A stretch of DNA of 64,000 bases from Fictibacillus phosphorivorans (lineage in GTDB: Bacteria > Bacillota > Bacilli > Bacillales > Fictibacillaceae), in the NCBI RefSeq assembly GCF_001619875.1, contig NZ_LRFC01000001.1, positions 682,001 to 746,000 of the forward strand. The letters run 5' to 3'. Every line of letters begins with the position of its first letter. Positions within the stretch are counted from its first letter, which is position 1. The notes below the pieces were generated by a model that saw nothing but the letters and a program-made list of their open reading frames with translations, searched no databases and was not told the origin of the DNA. Shown here piece after piece: positions 50,287 through 59,385 of this stretch. The position numbers were made by a program, and so were the translations under genes.

Positions 50287-52722
50287 GTGTTAAAAAGAAA
50301 GAAGAAAAAACTCACAAATATAAGTATCATCTTTGCAATTGTAATCAGTTTAATTTTACCTATGCAGACAGCATCAGCCGCAGACGTTTTAACGGTTAGT
50401 GAAGCGATAAATGCTCAGGGACAAAAAGACCAAACAGTTGAGGGGTTCATTGTTGGGACAGTTAAGGGAACCGCAAGTGGAACAAATTTATCCTACCAAT
50501 ATGAAGGACCTTTTACCGCAAACACAAATCTAGCTATTGCAGATTCACCAAACGAAACAGATAAAAATAAGATAATACCTGTTCAATTACCAAATACAGC
50601 TTTAAGAGCTGATTTGAATTTAAAAGATCACCCAGAAAACTTAGGAAAGAAAATTCAGATCAGAGGGGATTTAGAAGCATACTTCGCAGTTCCCGGACAT
50701 AAAAATGCCGACGAGTTTATTTTTGTCGATGGAACACCACCTGAACCACAAGCAGAAGAAGTTAAGTCTTCTGTTGAAGGACAAGTTGTTTCAAAAGGAA
50801 CTCAAATCACTCTTTCAACTGCAACACCTGATGCAGCAATCTATTTCACTTTGGATGGAACTAACCCAACTACTGAAAGCACACGTTACACCGCACCGAT
50901 TACGATCAATGAAGACGTAACGATTAAAGCGATTGCCATAAAAGATGGTCTTAAAGACAGCGGAATCGCTACATTCAAATATCAAGTAGCACTATCAGGA
51001 CTTCGCATTCATGATATCCAAGGTGCCGGTCATCATTCACCTGTTGCAAATAAAACAGTTGAAGGTGTAGAAGGTATCGTAACCAAAGTAGTAGATGCTA
51101 ACAATTTTTACATGCAAGATCTCCAGCCAGATGCAGATTCAAAAACTTCTGAAGGTGTTCTAGTTTACAAAAAAGGGCATGGTCAAGCTGTTGGAAATGT
51201 TATTTCTGTAAACGGACTTGTTAAAGAGTGGGTGCTTGAAGGGTACTCGGATAAATTAACAACGGACTTAGCCGTTACTGAGATTAATGCAGATACAGGT
51301 AACATCACACTAAAAGCTGAAGGACAAGAACTACCTGAAGCAAATGTGATTGGCATGTTCGGTCTTCAACAACCAACACAAGTGATTGATAACGACAATT
51401 TCACAGAATTTGATCCAACTGAAGATGGTATTGATTTTTATGAAAGTTTAGAAGGCATGCTTGTTGAAATTAATAACCCAGCTGTTATTGCACCTCAAAA
51501 ATATGGTGAACTCGTAGTTGTACCAGACCGTGGTGAGTACAGCAGACTTAATTCTGCAGGCGGCCTTAACATAACAGCTCTTGACTACAATCCTGAACGT
51601 ATCACAGTGGATATCGATGATTCTTCATTCGTTGCAAAATCAGGAGATTATTTTGTAGGGTCCATTACTGGTGTAGTAAGTTATGGATTTAGTAATTTTA
51701 GGGTGTTAGCGGATCGTGATGAACTTCCGACATTTGTTGAAGGAACGACAGAACGTGAAACAACGAATCTACATGAAAAACAAAAAGAGCTTACGATTGC
51801 GAGCTTTAACGTTGAAAACTTCTCAGCGAACGTAAAAGGAACTTCAGATGAGAAAGTTGGCAGAATTGCAGATTCTATCGTTCATAACTTGAAATCTCCT
51901 GACATCGTAGGACTTGTTGAAATGCAAGATGGTAACGGGAATACAAATAACGGCTATACAGATGCAAAAGAAAGTGCCGATCGCTTGATTGCAGAAATCG
52001 CGGCACAAGGCGGACCAACGTATGTGTATACAGATGTTGCCCCAGAAAATAATGAAGACGGCGGCGAGCCTGGAGGAAACATTCGAGTTGGATTCATCTA
52101 TAATCCAGATCGCGTTTCACTTGCTGAAGGAACGAAAGGGGCTGCGAACCAAGCCGTAGCCTATAAGGATGGAAAACTCACTCTTAACCCTGGTCGTATT
52201 GACCCAACAAATCCCGCGTTCGCTAGCAGCCGTAAACCGCTAGCTGCTCAATTTATGTTCAAAGGTGAGAGTGTAATCGTTGTTGCGAACCACTTCAACT
52301 CTAAAGGTGGAGATCAGCCGCTATTCGGTAAAAATCAACCGCCAATTTTAAAAAGTGAAGTTCAACGTTTGAAGATTGCATCGATCGTGAACGGCTTTGT
52401 AAAAGACGTTAAGAAAGAGGATAAAGATGCAAAAGTAGTATTGCTTGGTGACTTTAACGATTTTGAGTTTACAAAAACACTTCAAACCGTAAAAGGTAAC
52501 GAGTTAACAAATATGATTGAAGAGGTTCCTTTCAGAGAACGCTTTACGTACTCTTACCAAGGAAACGCTCAAGTTCTAGACCATATTCTTGTTTCCAATA
52601 ATATGGCTAAGAAAACGAAAGTAGATATCGTTCACATCAATTCTCAATTCATGGAAGAGCATGGACGCGCAAGTGACCATGATCCAGTGTTGATTCAAGT
52701 GAAACTTGATAAAGTAAAATAA
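50287..52722 (+). CDS. large secreted endonuclease/exonuclease/phosphatase-family nuclease (YhcR/ExeM-like)
   Basis: An 811-residue exported protein. Signal peptide 1-32 ends TASA-A. A DUF6359/OB-type domain (about 33-150) follows, then a chitobiase-C-terminal-like domain (about 165-235, ITLSTATPDAAIYFTLDGTN), an OB-fold nucleic-acid region (about 240-480, VEGIVTKVVDANNFYMQD), and an endonuclease/exonuclease/phosphatase domain (about 505-805) with SFNVENF, VGLVEMQD, VVANHFNSKGG, LLGDFND and GRASDHDPV. It probably degrades extracellular DNA or nucleotides. GTG 50287 follows GGTGG. No sortase signal or S-layer domain is present, so it is released. Confidence 0.88.
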   Translation: MLKRKKKKLTNISIIFAIVISLILPMQTASAADVLTVSEAINAQGQKDQTVEGFIVGTVKGTASGTNLSYQYEGPFTANTNLAIADSPNETDKNKIIPVQLPNTALRADLNLKDHPENLGKKIQIRGDLEAYFAVPGHKNADEFIFVDGTPPEPQAEEVKSSVEGQVVSKGTQITLSTATPDAAIYFTLDGTNPTTESTRYTAPITINEDVTIKAIAIKDGLKDSGIATFKYQVALSGLRIHDIQGAGHHSPVANKTVEGVEGIVTKVVDANNFYMQDLQPDADSKTSEGVLVYKKGHGQAVGNVISVNGLVKEWVLEGYSDKLTTDLAVTEINADTGNITLKAEGQELPEANVIGMFGLQQPTQVIDNDNFTEFDPTEDGIDFYESLEGMLVEINNPAVIAPQKYGELVVVPDRGEYSRLNSAGGLNITALDYNPERITVDIDDSSFVAKSGDYFVGSITGVVSYGFSNFRVLADRDELPTFVEGTTERETTNLHEKQKELTIASFNVENFSANVKGTSDEKVGRIADSIVHNLKSPDIVGLVEMQDGNGNTNNGYTDAKESADRLIAEIAAQGGPTYVYTDVAPENNEDGGEPGGNIRVGFIYNPDRVSLAEGTKGAANQAVAYKDGKLTLNPGRIDPTNPAFASSRKPLAAQFMFKGESVIVVANHFNSKGGDQPLFGKNQPPILKSEVQRLKIASIVNGFVKDVKKEDKDAKVVLLGDFNDFEFTKTLQTVKGNELTNMIEEVPFRERFTYSYQGNAQVLDHILVSNNMAKKTKVDIVHINSQFMEEHGRASDHDPVLIQVKLDKVK

Positions 52723-52730
52723 TTCGAATG

Positions 52731-52777
52731 AAAGCTGGCTCATTATGTGATAGCACATAATAAGCCAGCTTTTTTTA
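52731..52777 (+). terminator. Terminator of the nuclease gene
   Basis: AAAGCTGGCT and AGCCAGCTTT, with an inner ATTATGTG/CACATAAT stem, are followed by seven T. Confidence 0.9.
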
Positions 52778-52898
52778 GTAGTCTGGAATAGAAAATCCAA
52801 CACCTCAATAAAGCAACTACGATTACGAAAATAGTAAATAACCTAAAATATGAAAAAGGCTGACCGCGTAGAGTCAGCCCATCTTATAAAGAATTTGC

Positions 52899-53102
52899 TT
52901 AGCGACGGTATCCGCCACCTAGTTGCTGTTCTGCCATTTGAACAAGACGTTTAGTGATTTCACCACCAACAGATCCATTCGCACGGGATGTTGTGTCAGG
53001 TCCGAGTTGTACACCGAACTCAGAAGCGATTTCATACTTCATTTGATCCAAGGCTGCTTGTGCTCCAGCTACTACTAATTCATTAGAATTGTTACGTGCC
53101 AT
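52899..53102 (-). CDS. alpha/beta-type small acid-soluble spore protein
   Basis: A 67-residue SASP that coats and shields spore DNA. It shows the family motifs: [24 protein letters not shown] with the germination-protease cut site in the YEIASE segment, and [22 protein letters not shown] 53102 follows AAGGAGGTG. A SigG-type promoter lies upstream (53125-53153), as expected for forespore expression. Confidence 0.95.
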   Translation of the reverse strand: MARNNSNELVVAGAQAALDQMKYEIASEFGVQLGPDTTSRANGSVGGEITKRLVQMAEQQLGGGYRR

Positions 53103-53124
53103 ATGTATCACCTCCTTGTATTAC

Positions 53125-53153
53125 TAGTTTGGATATCTTTTACAAAAATATGC
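53125..53153 (-). promoter_or_regulatory. SigG-type promoter of the SASP gene
   Basis: On the minus strand GCATA (53153-53149), a 17-base gap and CAAACTA (53131-53125) fit the forespore SigG consensus (gHATR and CATnnTA). Confidence 0.6.
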
Positions 53154-53208
53154 GAGTGGGAAAAAATATTTTTTTAGAAGTACGGCTAATAGGTATTCGC
53201 ATATTTTT
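53145..53208. repeat. Inverted repeat around the SASP promoter -35
   Basis: AAAAATATGCGA near 53145 and TCGCATATTTTT near 53197 are perfect 12-base inverted copies about 40 bases apart. One contains the SASP -35; the other faces the EamA gene. Confidence 0.6.
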
Positions 53209-53272
53209 GGATAAACCGACACACAAACTCGATCATGCCGTATGATAAAGCATCCCCCTATTTTTATTTTCA

Positions 53273-53311
53273 AGAAAAGCATTGAACTGGCTTCCGGTTC
53301 AGTGCTTTTCT
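53273..53311 (+). other. 18-bp hairpin without an upstream gene
   Basis: AGAAAAGCATTGAACTGG pairs over all 18 bases (two G-U) with the segment ending GTGCTTTTCT, loop CTT. Only TGTTT follows, so it is a weak terminator or a leader structure of the EamA gene. Nothing else is seen in 53209-53432. Confidence 0.55.
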
Positions 53312-53432
53312 GTTTAGGCTTTAACGAGTTGATACAAAAAAGTATAGGATTGGATAAATTTCGTTTTATAATGAAGAAGGACTTTTATAGAAAAAAGAGA
53401 ATATGCATGCACATAAGAGAGCGGGTGGTGTA

Positions 53433-54371
53433 ATGGGAAAACAAGAGAATAAAGATTTTTCCCGATGGAAAGGAATTGGACTGGCGTTAGCTGGTGCTTC
53501 GCTTTGGGGATTCTCCGGTAACGCAGCAGAGTGGATCTTCTCTCATTCAGCCGTAACGGCAACATGGCTAGTTTCAGTTCGAATGGTGATGGCAGGTGCT
53601 CTGCTATTAATCCTTGTTTCTAGTCATCATAATATTTTTGAAGTTTGGAAAAACAAAAGAGACAGAATAGATTTGATTATTTTTTCATTAACTGGGATGT
53701 TAGGTGCACAGCTTACGTTCTTTTTAAGTATCGAGGCAGGTAATGCACCGACAGCAACTCTTCTTCAATTTCTAGGGCCGGTGTTTATCACAATCTATTT
53801 TGCTCTAAAATTTTTAAAATGGCCAAAACGCAAAGAGTGGATTGCCGTAATCATGGCTCTTTCAGGAACCTTTTTACTTTTAACTAATGGAAGTTTGGAC
53901 GAGATCACGGTTTCAAAAGAAGCCATTTTTTGGGGTGTATTGTCAGGTGTTTCTGTCGCGGTTTATACCGTTTACCCCGTTCGGCTGCTAAAGCTATACG
54001 CGTCTGCAACCATTGTAGGGTGGGCAATGCTTTTAGGTGGATTCTCTGTTTCGATCTTTACGCAGCCATGGCAGGCTGGTTACATTGATTGGACATTGTC
54101 TTTATTTTGGATGCTTTCATTTGTTGTTGTATTCGGAACGCTGCTGCCGTTTTATCTTTACTTAGACAGCTTAAAATACATTACTTCAACAGAGACAAGT
54201 TTACTTGGAAGTGCTGAACCATTAGTGGCAACGATCGTTTCGGTTGTTTGGTTGGGGACAGCTTTTGGTAGCTTTCAAACAGCAGGGGGCATGCTCATCA
54301 TTCTCACTGTTTTCTTACTCTCGATGCCTGAAAAAGGACTCGTTAAAGTCGGAGGCACTGTTAATAAGTAA
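53433..54371 (+). CDS. EamA family (DMT) transporter
   Basis: A 312-residue membrane protein of ten helices in two EamA repeats. It begins KGIGLALAGASLWGFSGNAA, has the repeat-1 end NAPTATLLQFLGPVFITIYF, and the repeat-2 end YITSTETSLLGSAEPLVATI, both the typical exporter signature near helices 4 and 9. Such proteins export amino acids or other metabolites. ATG 53433 follows GGGTGGTG. Substrate unknown. Confidence 0.87.
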   Translation: MGKQENKDFSRWKGIGLALAGASLWGFSGNAAEWIFSHSAVTATWLVSVRMVMAGALLLILVSSHHNIFEVWKNKRDRIDLIIFSLTGMLGAQLTFFLSIEAGNAPTATLLQFLGPVFITIYFALKFLKWPKRKEWIAVIMALSGTFLLLTNGSLDEITVSKEAIFWGVLSGVSVAVYTVYPVRLLKLYASATIVGWAMLLGGFSVSIFTQPWQAGYIDWTLSLFWMLSFVVVFGTLLPFYLYLDSLKYITSTETSLLGSAEPLVATIVSVVWLGTAFGSFQTAGGMLIILTVFLLSMPEKGLVKVGGTVNK

Positions 54372-54443
54372 CACATGATTTGACATTTACACGGAATCGT
54401 ACCACTATGGTAGGGTAGAACTTACAACAGGAGACGATGCGAA

Positions 54444-55220
54444 ATGAATGACAAAATAGTATTTTTCGATATAGATGGTACGCTTGTAAACGACGAGAAA
54501 AAAATTCCTGACAGCACGAAAGAAGGGATCAGGCTGTTAAAAAAGAATGGCGTGCATGTGGCCATAGCTACTGGGAGAGGACCATTTATGTTTGAACCGA
54601 TTCGTGAGGAGTTAGAAGTGGATTCTTTTGTAAGTTTTAACGGATCCTACGTCGTTTTTAAAGACGAGGTCATCCATAAGACTCCTTTATCAAGAGAATC
54701 GATCCTTAAAATAGAAGAAGAAGCAGAACAAGCTGGTCATCCTCTTGTTTATTTGGATCATGAAAGAGCAACGAGCAATGCGGATAATCATGAGATCATT
54801 AAAAATTGTACGTTCAATCTTATGCCGAGCTATCCTGTCTATCATCCTGGTTTTTATAAAGAGAACGAAGTCTATCAAGTCTTATTGTTCTGCCAGGAAC
54901 AACACGAACACGCTTACCGTGATGGATACAAAGGAACATTTGATTTTATCCGCTGGCATGAAAATGCATTGGATATCCTGCCAACTGGCGGTTCAAAAGC
55001 TAAAGGAATTGAAGCCTTCATGAAGCAGATGAACATGAAACAAGAGAATGTATACGCGTTTGGCGATGCATTGAACGATATTGAGATGTTAACGGCAGCA
55101 GGAACGGGGATTGCCATGGGTAACGGTTTGAAGGAAGCAAAAGATGCTGCAGATTTTGTGACAAAGTCAGTTGATGAGGACGGGATTTACCACGGATTAA
55201 AGCACTTTGGATTAATTTAA
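54444..55220 (+). CDS. Cof-type HAD phosphatase (YkrA-like)
   Basis: A 258-residue haloacid-dehalogenase hydrolase with a type IIB cap. Motif I is FFDIDGTLVND with both catalytic Asp. Motif II is AIATGRGP, motif III contains the Lys in PTGGSKAKGI, and motif IV is AFGDALNDIEML. Family members dephosphorylate sugar phosphates or flavin precursors. ATG 54444 has AGGAGACGATGCGAA before it. Length equals B. subtilis YkrA, the nearest match from memory. Confidence 0.87.
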   Translation: MNDKIVFFDIDGTLVNDEKKIPDSTKEGIRLLKKNGVHVAIATGRGPFMFEPIREELEVDSFVSFNGSYVVFKDEVIHKTPLSRESILKIEEEAEQAGHPLVYLDHERATSNADNHEIIKNCTFNLMPSYPVYHPGFYKENEVYQVLLFCQEQHEHAYRDGYKGTFDFIRWHENALDILPTGGSKAKGIEAFMKQMNMKQENVYAFGDALNDIEMLTAAGTGIAMGNGLKEAKDAADFVTKSVDEDGIYHGLKHFGLI

Positions 55221-55240
55221 ACCCTTTTGGTATTTCTTGA

Positions 55241-55292
55241 TGCTTTCGATAGTGGTTGATTTCCGTTTGAAGATACTCGCATTCCGCGGTAG
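55241..55292. repeat. Family B element remnant (left end)
   Basis: GTTGATTTCCGTTTGAAG with CTCGCATTCCGCGG matches the first part of the 24047 copy. Confidence 0.65.
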
Positions 55293-55316
55293 CAAAAATA
55301 ATAGATAGTAAGATTG

Positions 55317-55342
55317 CCCTAGCCATTGGTTAGGGTTTTTTT
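55317..55342 (+). terminator. Rho-independent terminator
   Basis: CCCTAGCC and GGTTAGGG pair with one wobble across ATT and are followed by seven T. Confidence 0.8.
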
Positions 55343-55436
55343 CTTTCTATTTTTCAGGAAGAGGTTATGAAAGTTAAAGGAATGACGATATAAGATTTAC
55401 AGAAAGTAAAGAACGTTCTAACAGGAGTTGAAACGG

Positions 55437-57029
55437 GTGAAAGTAAATCAGAAGTTTTTTCAGATTTTCCTTATTGCGATCCTCATCATGACTACGTATT
55501 ACGTCAAGCCTGCATCTGCAGAAACGAAAACCGCTACGGTGAATGCAACAAGCTTAAATGTCCGATCAGAACCTTCTACATCTGCCAAACATTTAGGCTC
55601 ATTAAAAAAAGGTTCTACCGTGAGTGTATTTAAGACGGAAAAAGGATGGGCAAACATTTCATTTAATGGGGGCAGGGCTTGGGTAAGTGCTGAGTTTTTA
55701 AACGTAAGTAATGTTCCAGAAAAAAACACTCAATCTCAAAACGGAAAGAGTTTATCAAAGAATGCAAAAGTGACAGCGACTTCCTTAAATGTTCGAAGTG
55801 GGGCTGGTACCCAATATAAGGTAGTGGGCTCCCTAAAAAACGGAATCATAGTCACCGTTGTTAAAGAAGAGGGAAAGTGGTCTAACATTACATATGGTTC
55901 TCTAAAAGGGTGGGTTAGCAATGCTTATCTCTTGACTCAATCCGGACAAGCACCAGCTGTTCCAAATCCCAAACCCGCTGAACCAAAACCAGTGAATATC
56001 GGAAAATCCGGAACGGTTACCGCTACATACTTAAATTTTCGTTCATCCGGAAATTTGAACGCTCCTATTATTGGCTCTTTAAAGAATGGCACAACAGTCC
56101 AAATCCTTTCTGAATCTGGCACATGGTTGTCCATTCAAACATCTGACGGGAAAAAAGGATGGGTATCAAGTCAGTATATATCCATTAATAAAGGCAGCTT
56201 ACCCGTAGTATCAAGTCCAAAACCACCCGCAGCACCTCCTGCATCTGTTTTGAAAAAGGTGGTTGTACTGGCGGATGGCGTGAATATCAGGCAGGGACCT
56301 TCTACATCATACTTAATTGTAGGTAAAGTAAATCAAGGGGACGAATTTGCATATCTGCAATCCAAGAATGATTGGGTACAGTTAAAGCTGCCAAACGGTA
56401 ACAGTGCCTGGGTGGCAGGATGGTTAGTCGCGGTTCAGCAAACATCTTCTCCAAATCAAAATCCCGCACCTAAACCTTCCGTTGGGGGGTTAAAAGGAAA
56501 AAGGATTGTTATTGACCCCGGTCATGGCGGGTATGACCCTGGCGCTATCGGAAATTCATCTAAAACGCGGGAAGCTGATCTTACACTGATGAGTGCCAGA
56601 TTGTTAGCAACAGAACTAAGCAAGGCAGGTGCCGTTGTTATACTGACGCGCAGTGACAACAGTTATATTTCATTAAACAAACGTGTAGAGATCAGCCATT
56701 ATCACTTTGCAGATGCATTTGTAAGTTTGCATTATAATTCGGCCGCAGATAAATCAGCAACTGGTCTTCTAACTTTTTATTACGGCCAGAAAGATATAAA
56801 ATTAGCAGACTCTGTTCACTCAGGATTGCTATCTGCGAACACAGGACTGAAAGGTGGAAATGTTCGCTTTGGAAATTTTCACGTTTTGCGTGAAAACAAG
56901 CAGCCAGCCGTGTTGGTCGAGTTAGGCTTTTTATCTAATCCTACTGACGAAATAACAATCAAGACCAATTCTTTTCAATCAAAAGCCGCTGCAGGAATTA
57001 CGAGCGGGCTGGCTAAATATTTTCAATAA
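55437..57029 (+). CDS. N-acetylmuramoyl-L-alanine amidase with four SH3b domains
   Basis: A 530-residue exported cell-wall hydrolase. Signal peptide 1-27 ends ASA-E. Four bacterial SH3 domains follow (about 30-90, 105-162, 185-245, 272-330; for example TSLNVRSGAGTQYKVVGSLK), linked by Pro/Lys-rich stretches. A zinc amidase_3 domain (about 352-530) ends it, with IDPGHGG, TREADLT, SLHYNSA and VLVELGFLSNP, giving the Zn ligands and catalytic Glu. It cuts the bond between MurNAc and L-Ala. GTG 55437 was chosen since AGGAG is nine bases before it; TTG 55428 touches that site. Confidence 0.92.
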   Translation: MKVNQKFFQIFLIAILIMTTYYVKPASAETKTATVNATSLNVRSEPSTSAKHLGSLKKGSTVSVFKTEKGWANISFNGGRAWVSAEFLNVSNVPEKNTQSQNGKSLSKNAKVTATSLNVRSGAGTQYKVVGSLKNGIIVTVVKEEGKWSNITYGSLKGWVSNAYLLTQSGQAPAVPNPKPAEPKPVNIGKSGTVTATYLNFRSSGNLNAPIIGSLKNGTTVQILSESGTWLSIQTSDGKKGWVSSQYISINKGSLPVVSSPKPPAAPPASVLKKVVVLADGVNIRQGPSTSYLIVGKVNQGDEFAYLQSKNDWVQLKLPNGNSAWVAGWLVAVQQTSSPNQNPAPKPSVGGLKGKRIVIDPGHGGYDPGAIGNSSKTREADLTLMSARLLATELSKAGAVVILTRSDNSYISLNKRVEISHYHFADAFVSLHYNSAADKSATGLLTFYYGQKDIKLADSVHSGLLSANTGLKGGNVRFGNFHVLRENKQPAVLVELGFLSNPTDEITIKTNSFQSKAAAGITSGLAKYFQ

Positions 57030-57033
57030 GAAA

Positions 57034-57082
57034 GAAGGGCGGTGTTTCAAAAGTAAAGAAACTTTTGAAATACTGCCTTTTT
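57034..57082 (+). terminator. Terminator of the amidase gene
   Basis: TTTCAAAAGT and ACTTTTGAAA, extended by GGGCGGT/ACTGCC, are followed by TTTTT. Confidence 0.85.
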
Positions 57083-57168
57083 GGTAGAATCCCAATCCTA
57101 AAGTATGTGAGTGTACTTTTAGAGACTACAAAAAGCATAATTTGTCCGTGTGATGCGACCTCAAATTA

Positions 57169-57224
57169 TTAATTTCACGTTAAAGGTGATATATTCACGT
57201 TAATTTCAATAATTTCACGATAGC
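57169..57224. repeat. Tandem array, three units of 20 bp
   Basis: TTCACG recurs at 57174, 57194 and 57214, within ATTTCACGTTAA-like units. It lies in the 305-base gap 57030-57334, which has no gene. Confidence 0.7.
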
Positions 57225-57334
57225 TTTTTTGGTGGATGACACACCTAATTCACTTCACTGGATTTTCCGCCCGCTTTTTACATATAATTAAAATCATAAA
57301 TAGTAAAGTTAGTTAACAATAGGTGGTGCAAAAT

Positions 57335-58192
57335 TTGGAGAACTCTGGACTTATTCTGGAAGGTGGAGGAATGCGCGGTGTTTATACCGCTGGTGTACTT
57401 GATGTTTTCATGGAGAACGATCTTTACTTTCCATATGTAATAGGAGCATCTGCAGGAGCTTGTAATGCTGTTTCTTATCTTTCCAGACAACATGGAAGAA
57501 ATCGGACGGTTAACCTGGAATTCAGTTCTCACCCCGAATACATCTCATACAAGAATTGGCTGTTTAAGAAAAAGGGATTATTCGGTATGGATTTTATTTT
57601 TGATGAGCTTCCTAACCGGTTAGTTCCTTTTGATTATCAAGCGTTCAAGCAAGCAGAAGAACGTTTTGTCGTGGTTGTTACAGACGTTAAAACAGGAAAA
57701 CCTGTGTATTTAAGCAGGGAAGACTATGAAGAGATGGATATCTCTAAAGTACTGCGCGCTTCCTCTTCGATCCCTTTTATTGCCCCGGTCGTTGAAGTTG
57801 CAGGGGGACACATGATGGACGGGGGCATTTCCGACCCGATCCCAGTTCATAAAGCAATGAGTGATGGGGTTAAAAAAGGAGTAGTCGTCTTAACGCAAAA
57901 CCAAGGATATCGTAAGAAAAAGCCAAAGATGTCGTGGGTGACAAAGCGGTTTTATCCTGAATATACAGGACTTGATGAAAGCTTGCGCGGCCGTTATTTA
58001 AAATATAACGAGACGCTGGATTTTATTGAGGAAGAAGAGGAAAAAGGCAACCTATTCGTGCTGCGTCCGTTAGAGAAGATGAAAGTAAAACGAGTGGAGC
58101 GGGATCCAAAACGACTTGGTGTACTTTATGAACAAGGCAGGTTAGATGCACTGAACCAGCTTGAACACTTAAAAAACTGGCTTGCAAACTGA
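57335..58192 (+). CDS. patatin-like phospholipase (YjjU-like)
   Basis: A 285-residue patatin-fold lipid acyl hydrolase. The oxyanion loop is GLILEGGGMRGVYTAGVL, the nucleophile elbow G-A-S-A-G near residue 38, and the catalytic aspartate is in MMDGGISDPIPV near residue 161. A charged C-terminal part follows. YjjU-type bacterial patatins lack a signal peptide. TTG 57335 is chosen because AGGTGG lies six bases before; two GTG codons at 57323 and 57326 are inside that site. Confidence 0.88.
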   Translation: MENSGLILEGGGMRGVYTAGVLDVFMENDLYFPYVIGASAGACNAVSYLSRQHGRNRTVNLEFSSHPEYISYKNWLFKKKGLFGMDFIFDELPNRLVPFDYQAFKQAEERFVVVVTDVKTGKPVYLSREDYEEMDISKVLRASSSIPFIAPVVEVAGGHMMDGGISDPIPVHKAMSDGVKKGVVVLTQNQGYRKKKPKMSWVTKRFYPEYTGLDESLRGRYLKYNETLDFIEEEEEKGNLFVLRPLEKMKVKRVERDPKRLGVLYEQGRLDALNQLEHLKNWLAN

Positions 58193-58216
58193 AGGATTTG
58201 AGGTACCGACTAGATT

Positions 58217-58321
58217 GGACAAATTAATGCTTCAAATGGACAGATTATTGCTTTAAACGGACAGATTAATGAACCAATCCGACAGATTATCCATTGAAAC
58301 GGACAGATTAACTGCAAAATA
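58217..58321. repeat. Tandem array, five units of exactly 21 bp
   Basis: GGACAGATTA-type motifs start at 58217, 58238, 58259, 58280 and 58301, each 21 bases apart. Units share GGACAGATTAnTGCTTnAAA in varied form. No frame runs through. It lies between the patatin gene and a bidirectional terminator. Confidence 0.88.
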
Positions 58322-58343
58322 AACATCATCCCTACATGGATAG

Positions 58344-58399
58344 TAAAAAACTTACCGCAAAAGACTCTGACATTCAGGCCAGATGCGGTAAGTTTTTTT
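58344..58399. terminator. Bidirectional terminator between patatin and ABC genes
   Basis: AAAAAACTTACCGCA and TGCGGTAAGTTTTTT are perfect arms around a 24-base loop, with A-run and T-run at the two ends. Confidence 0.8.
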
Positions 58400-58404
58400 A
58401 CAAA

Positions 58405-59373
58405 CTAATAAATCTTTTGAATGACTTCTTCAATATCTGGTTCTTTCATTTGAATATCGACGGGTTCTCCCCATTTTGTTACGTTTTGCAGCAGGTGAGG
58501 AGAGGAGAGAATCGAGCGGTCATAGTCAATCACTAGCTTTTCTTCTTCCCACTTCATTTTTTCAATGCCGTTTAACGAGATTTCCGAGATATTCGGTTTA
58601 ACGCGATATAGAATCTCCATTACACTTGGCAACCCGATATTTCGCCTTAGATCTTCTAATGTTCCATCAAGAACAATTTGTCCATGGTTGATGACGATCA
58701 CTCGACTGCAAAGCTGTTCGATATCATCCATATCATGCGTTGTTAACAGGATTGTCTTATTTTCTTTTTGGTTCAGTTCTTTTAAGAAGGCACGAATACT
58801 TGTTTTGGCGTTTACATCGAGTCCAATCGTTGGCTCATCTAGAAAAAGTACATCTGGGTCATGAATCATAGCTGCTGCAAGATCGCCGCGCATCCGCTGA
58901 CCTAAAGAAAGCTTGCGAACCGGAGTATCCATGAACTTTCCTATCTGAAGCATATCATCGTACAATTTTAAAAACTGCTGATACTTTCCGTCAGGTACTT
59001 TGTACATCTCTTTTAAAATATCAAAAGAATCTCTTAAAGGAAGGTCCCACCAAAGCTGTGTGCGCTGGCCGAAGACGATTCCTATTTTCTTAGCAACTTC
59101 TTTTCTTCGTTTTTGCGGGCTCAAACCCCCGACTTTAATCTCTCCGCTAGTAGGGTGAAGGATGCCAGACAGCATCTTAATCGTAGTAGATTTACCTGCA
59201 CCGTTAGGACCGATATAGCCTACAAATTCTCCTTCCTCAATTGAAAAAGAAATATCGTTTACTGCTTTCACAATGTGATGTTTAGTAGAAAGAAGGGAGG
59301 CAAAAGAACCGATAAATCCCTTTTTCGTTTCATAGATTTTAAAATGCTTGTTGAGCATGTAAGCTTCAATCAT
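58405..59373 (-). CDS. ABC-2 exporter ATP-binding protein (COG4586 type)
   Basis: A 322-residue ABC ATPase with Walker A GPNGAGKST, an unusual Q-loop region FGQRTQLWWDLPLRDSFDIL, signature LSLGQRMR, Walker B LFLDEPTIGLD and switch TTHDMDDIEQ. The QRTQLWWDLP segment and a C-terminal extension mark the COG4586 branch, always found with two permeases of COG4587 and COG3694. ATG 59373 lies 12 bases after the permease stop. The three genes form one minus-strand operon; the substrate is unknown. Confidence 0.9.
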   Translation of the reverse strand: MIEAYMLNKHFKIYETKKGFIGSFASLLSTKHHIVKAVNDISFSIEEGEFVGYIGPNGAGKSTTIKMLSGILHPTSGEIKVGGLSPQKRRKEVAKKIGIVFGQRTQLWWDLPLRDSFDILKEMYKVPDGKYQQFLKLYDDMLQIGKFMDTPVRKLSLGQRMRGDLAAAMIHDPDVLFLDEPTIGLDVNAKTSIRAFLKELNQKENKTILLTTHDMDDIEQLCSRVIVINHGQIVLDGTLEDLRRNIGLPSVMEILYRVKPNISEISLNGIEKMKWEEEKLVIDYDRSILSSPHLLQNVTKWGEPVDIQMKEPDIEEVIQKIY

Positions 59374-59385
59374 GACTTGACCTCC

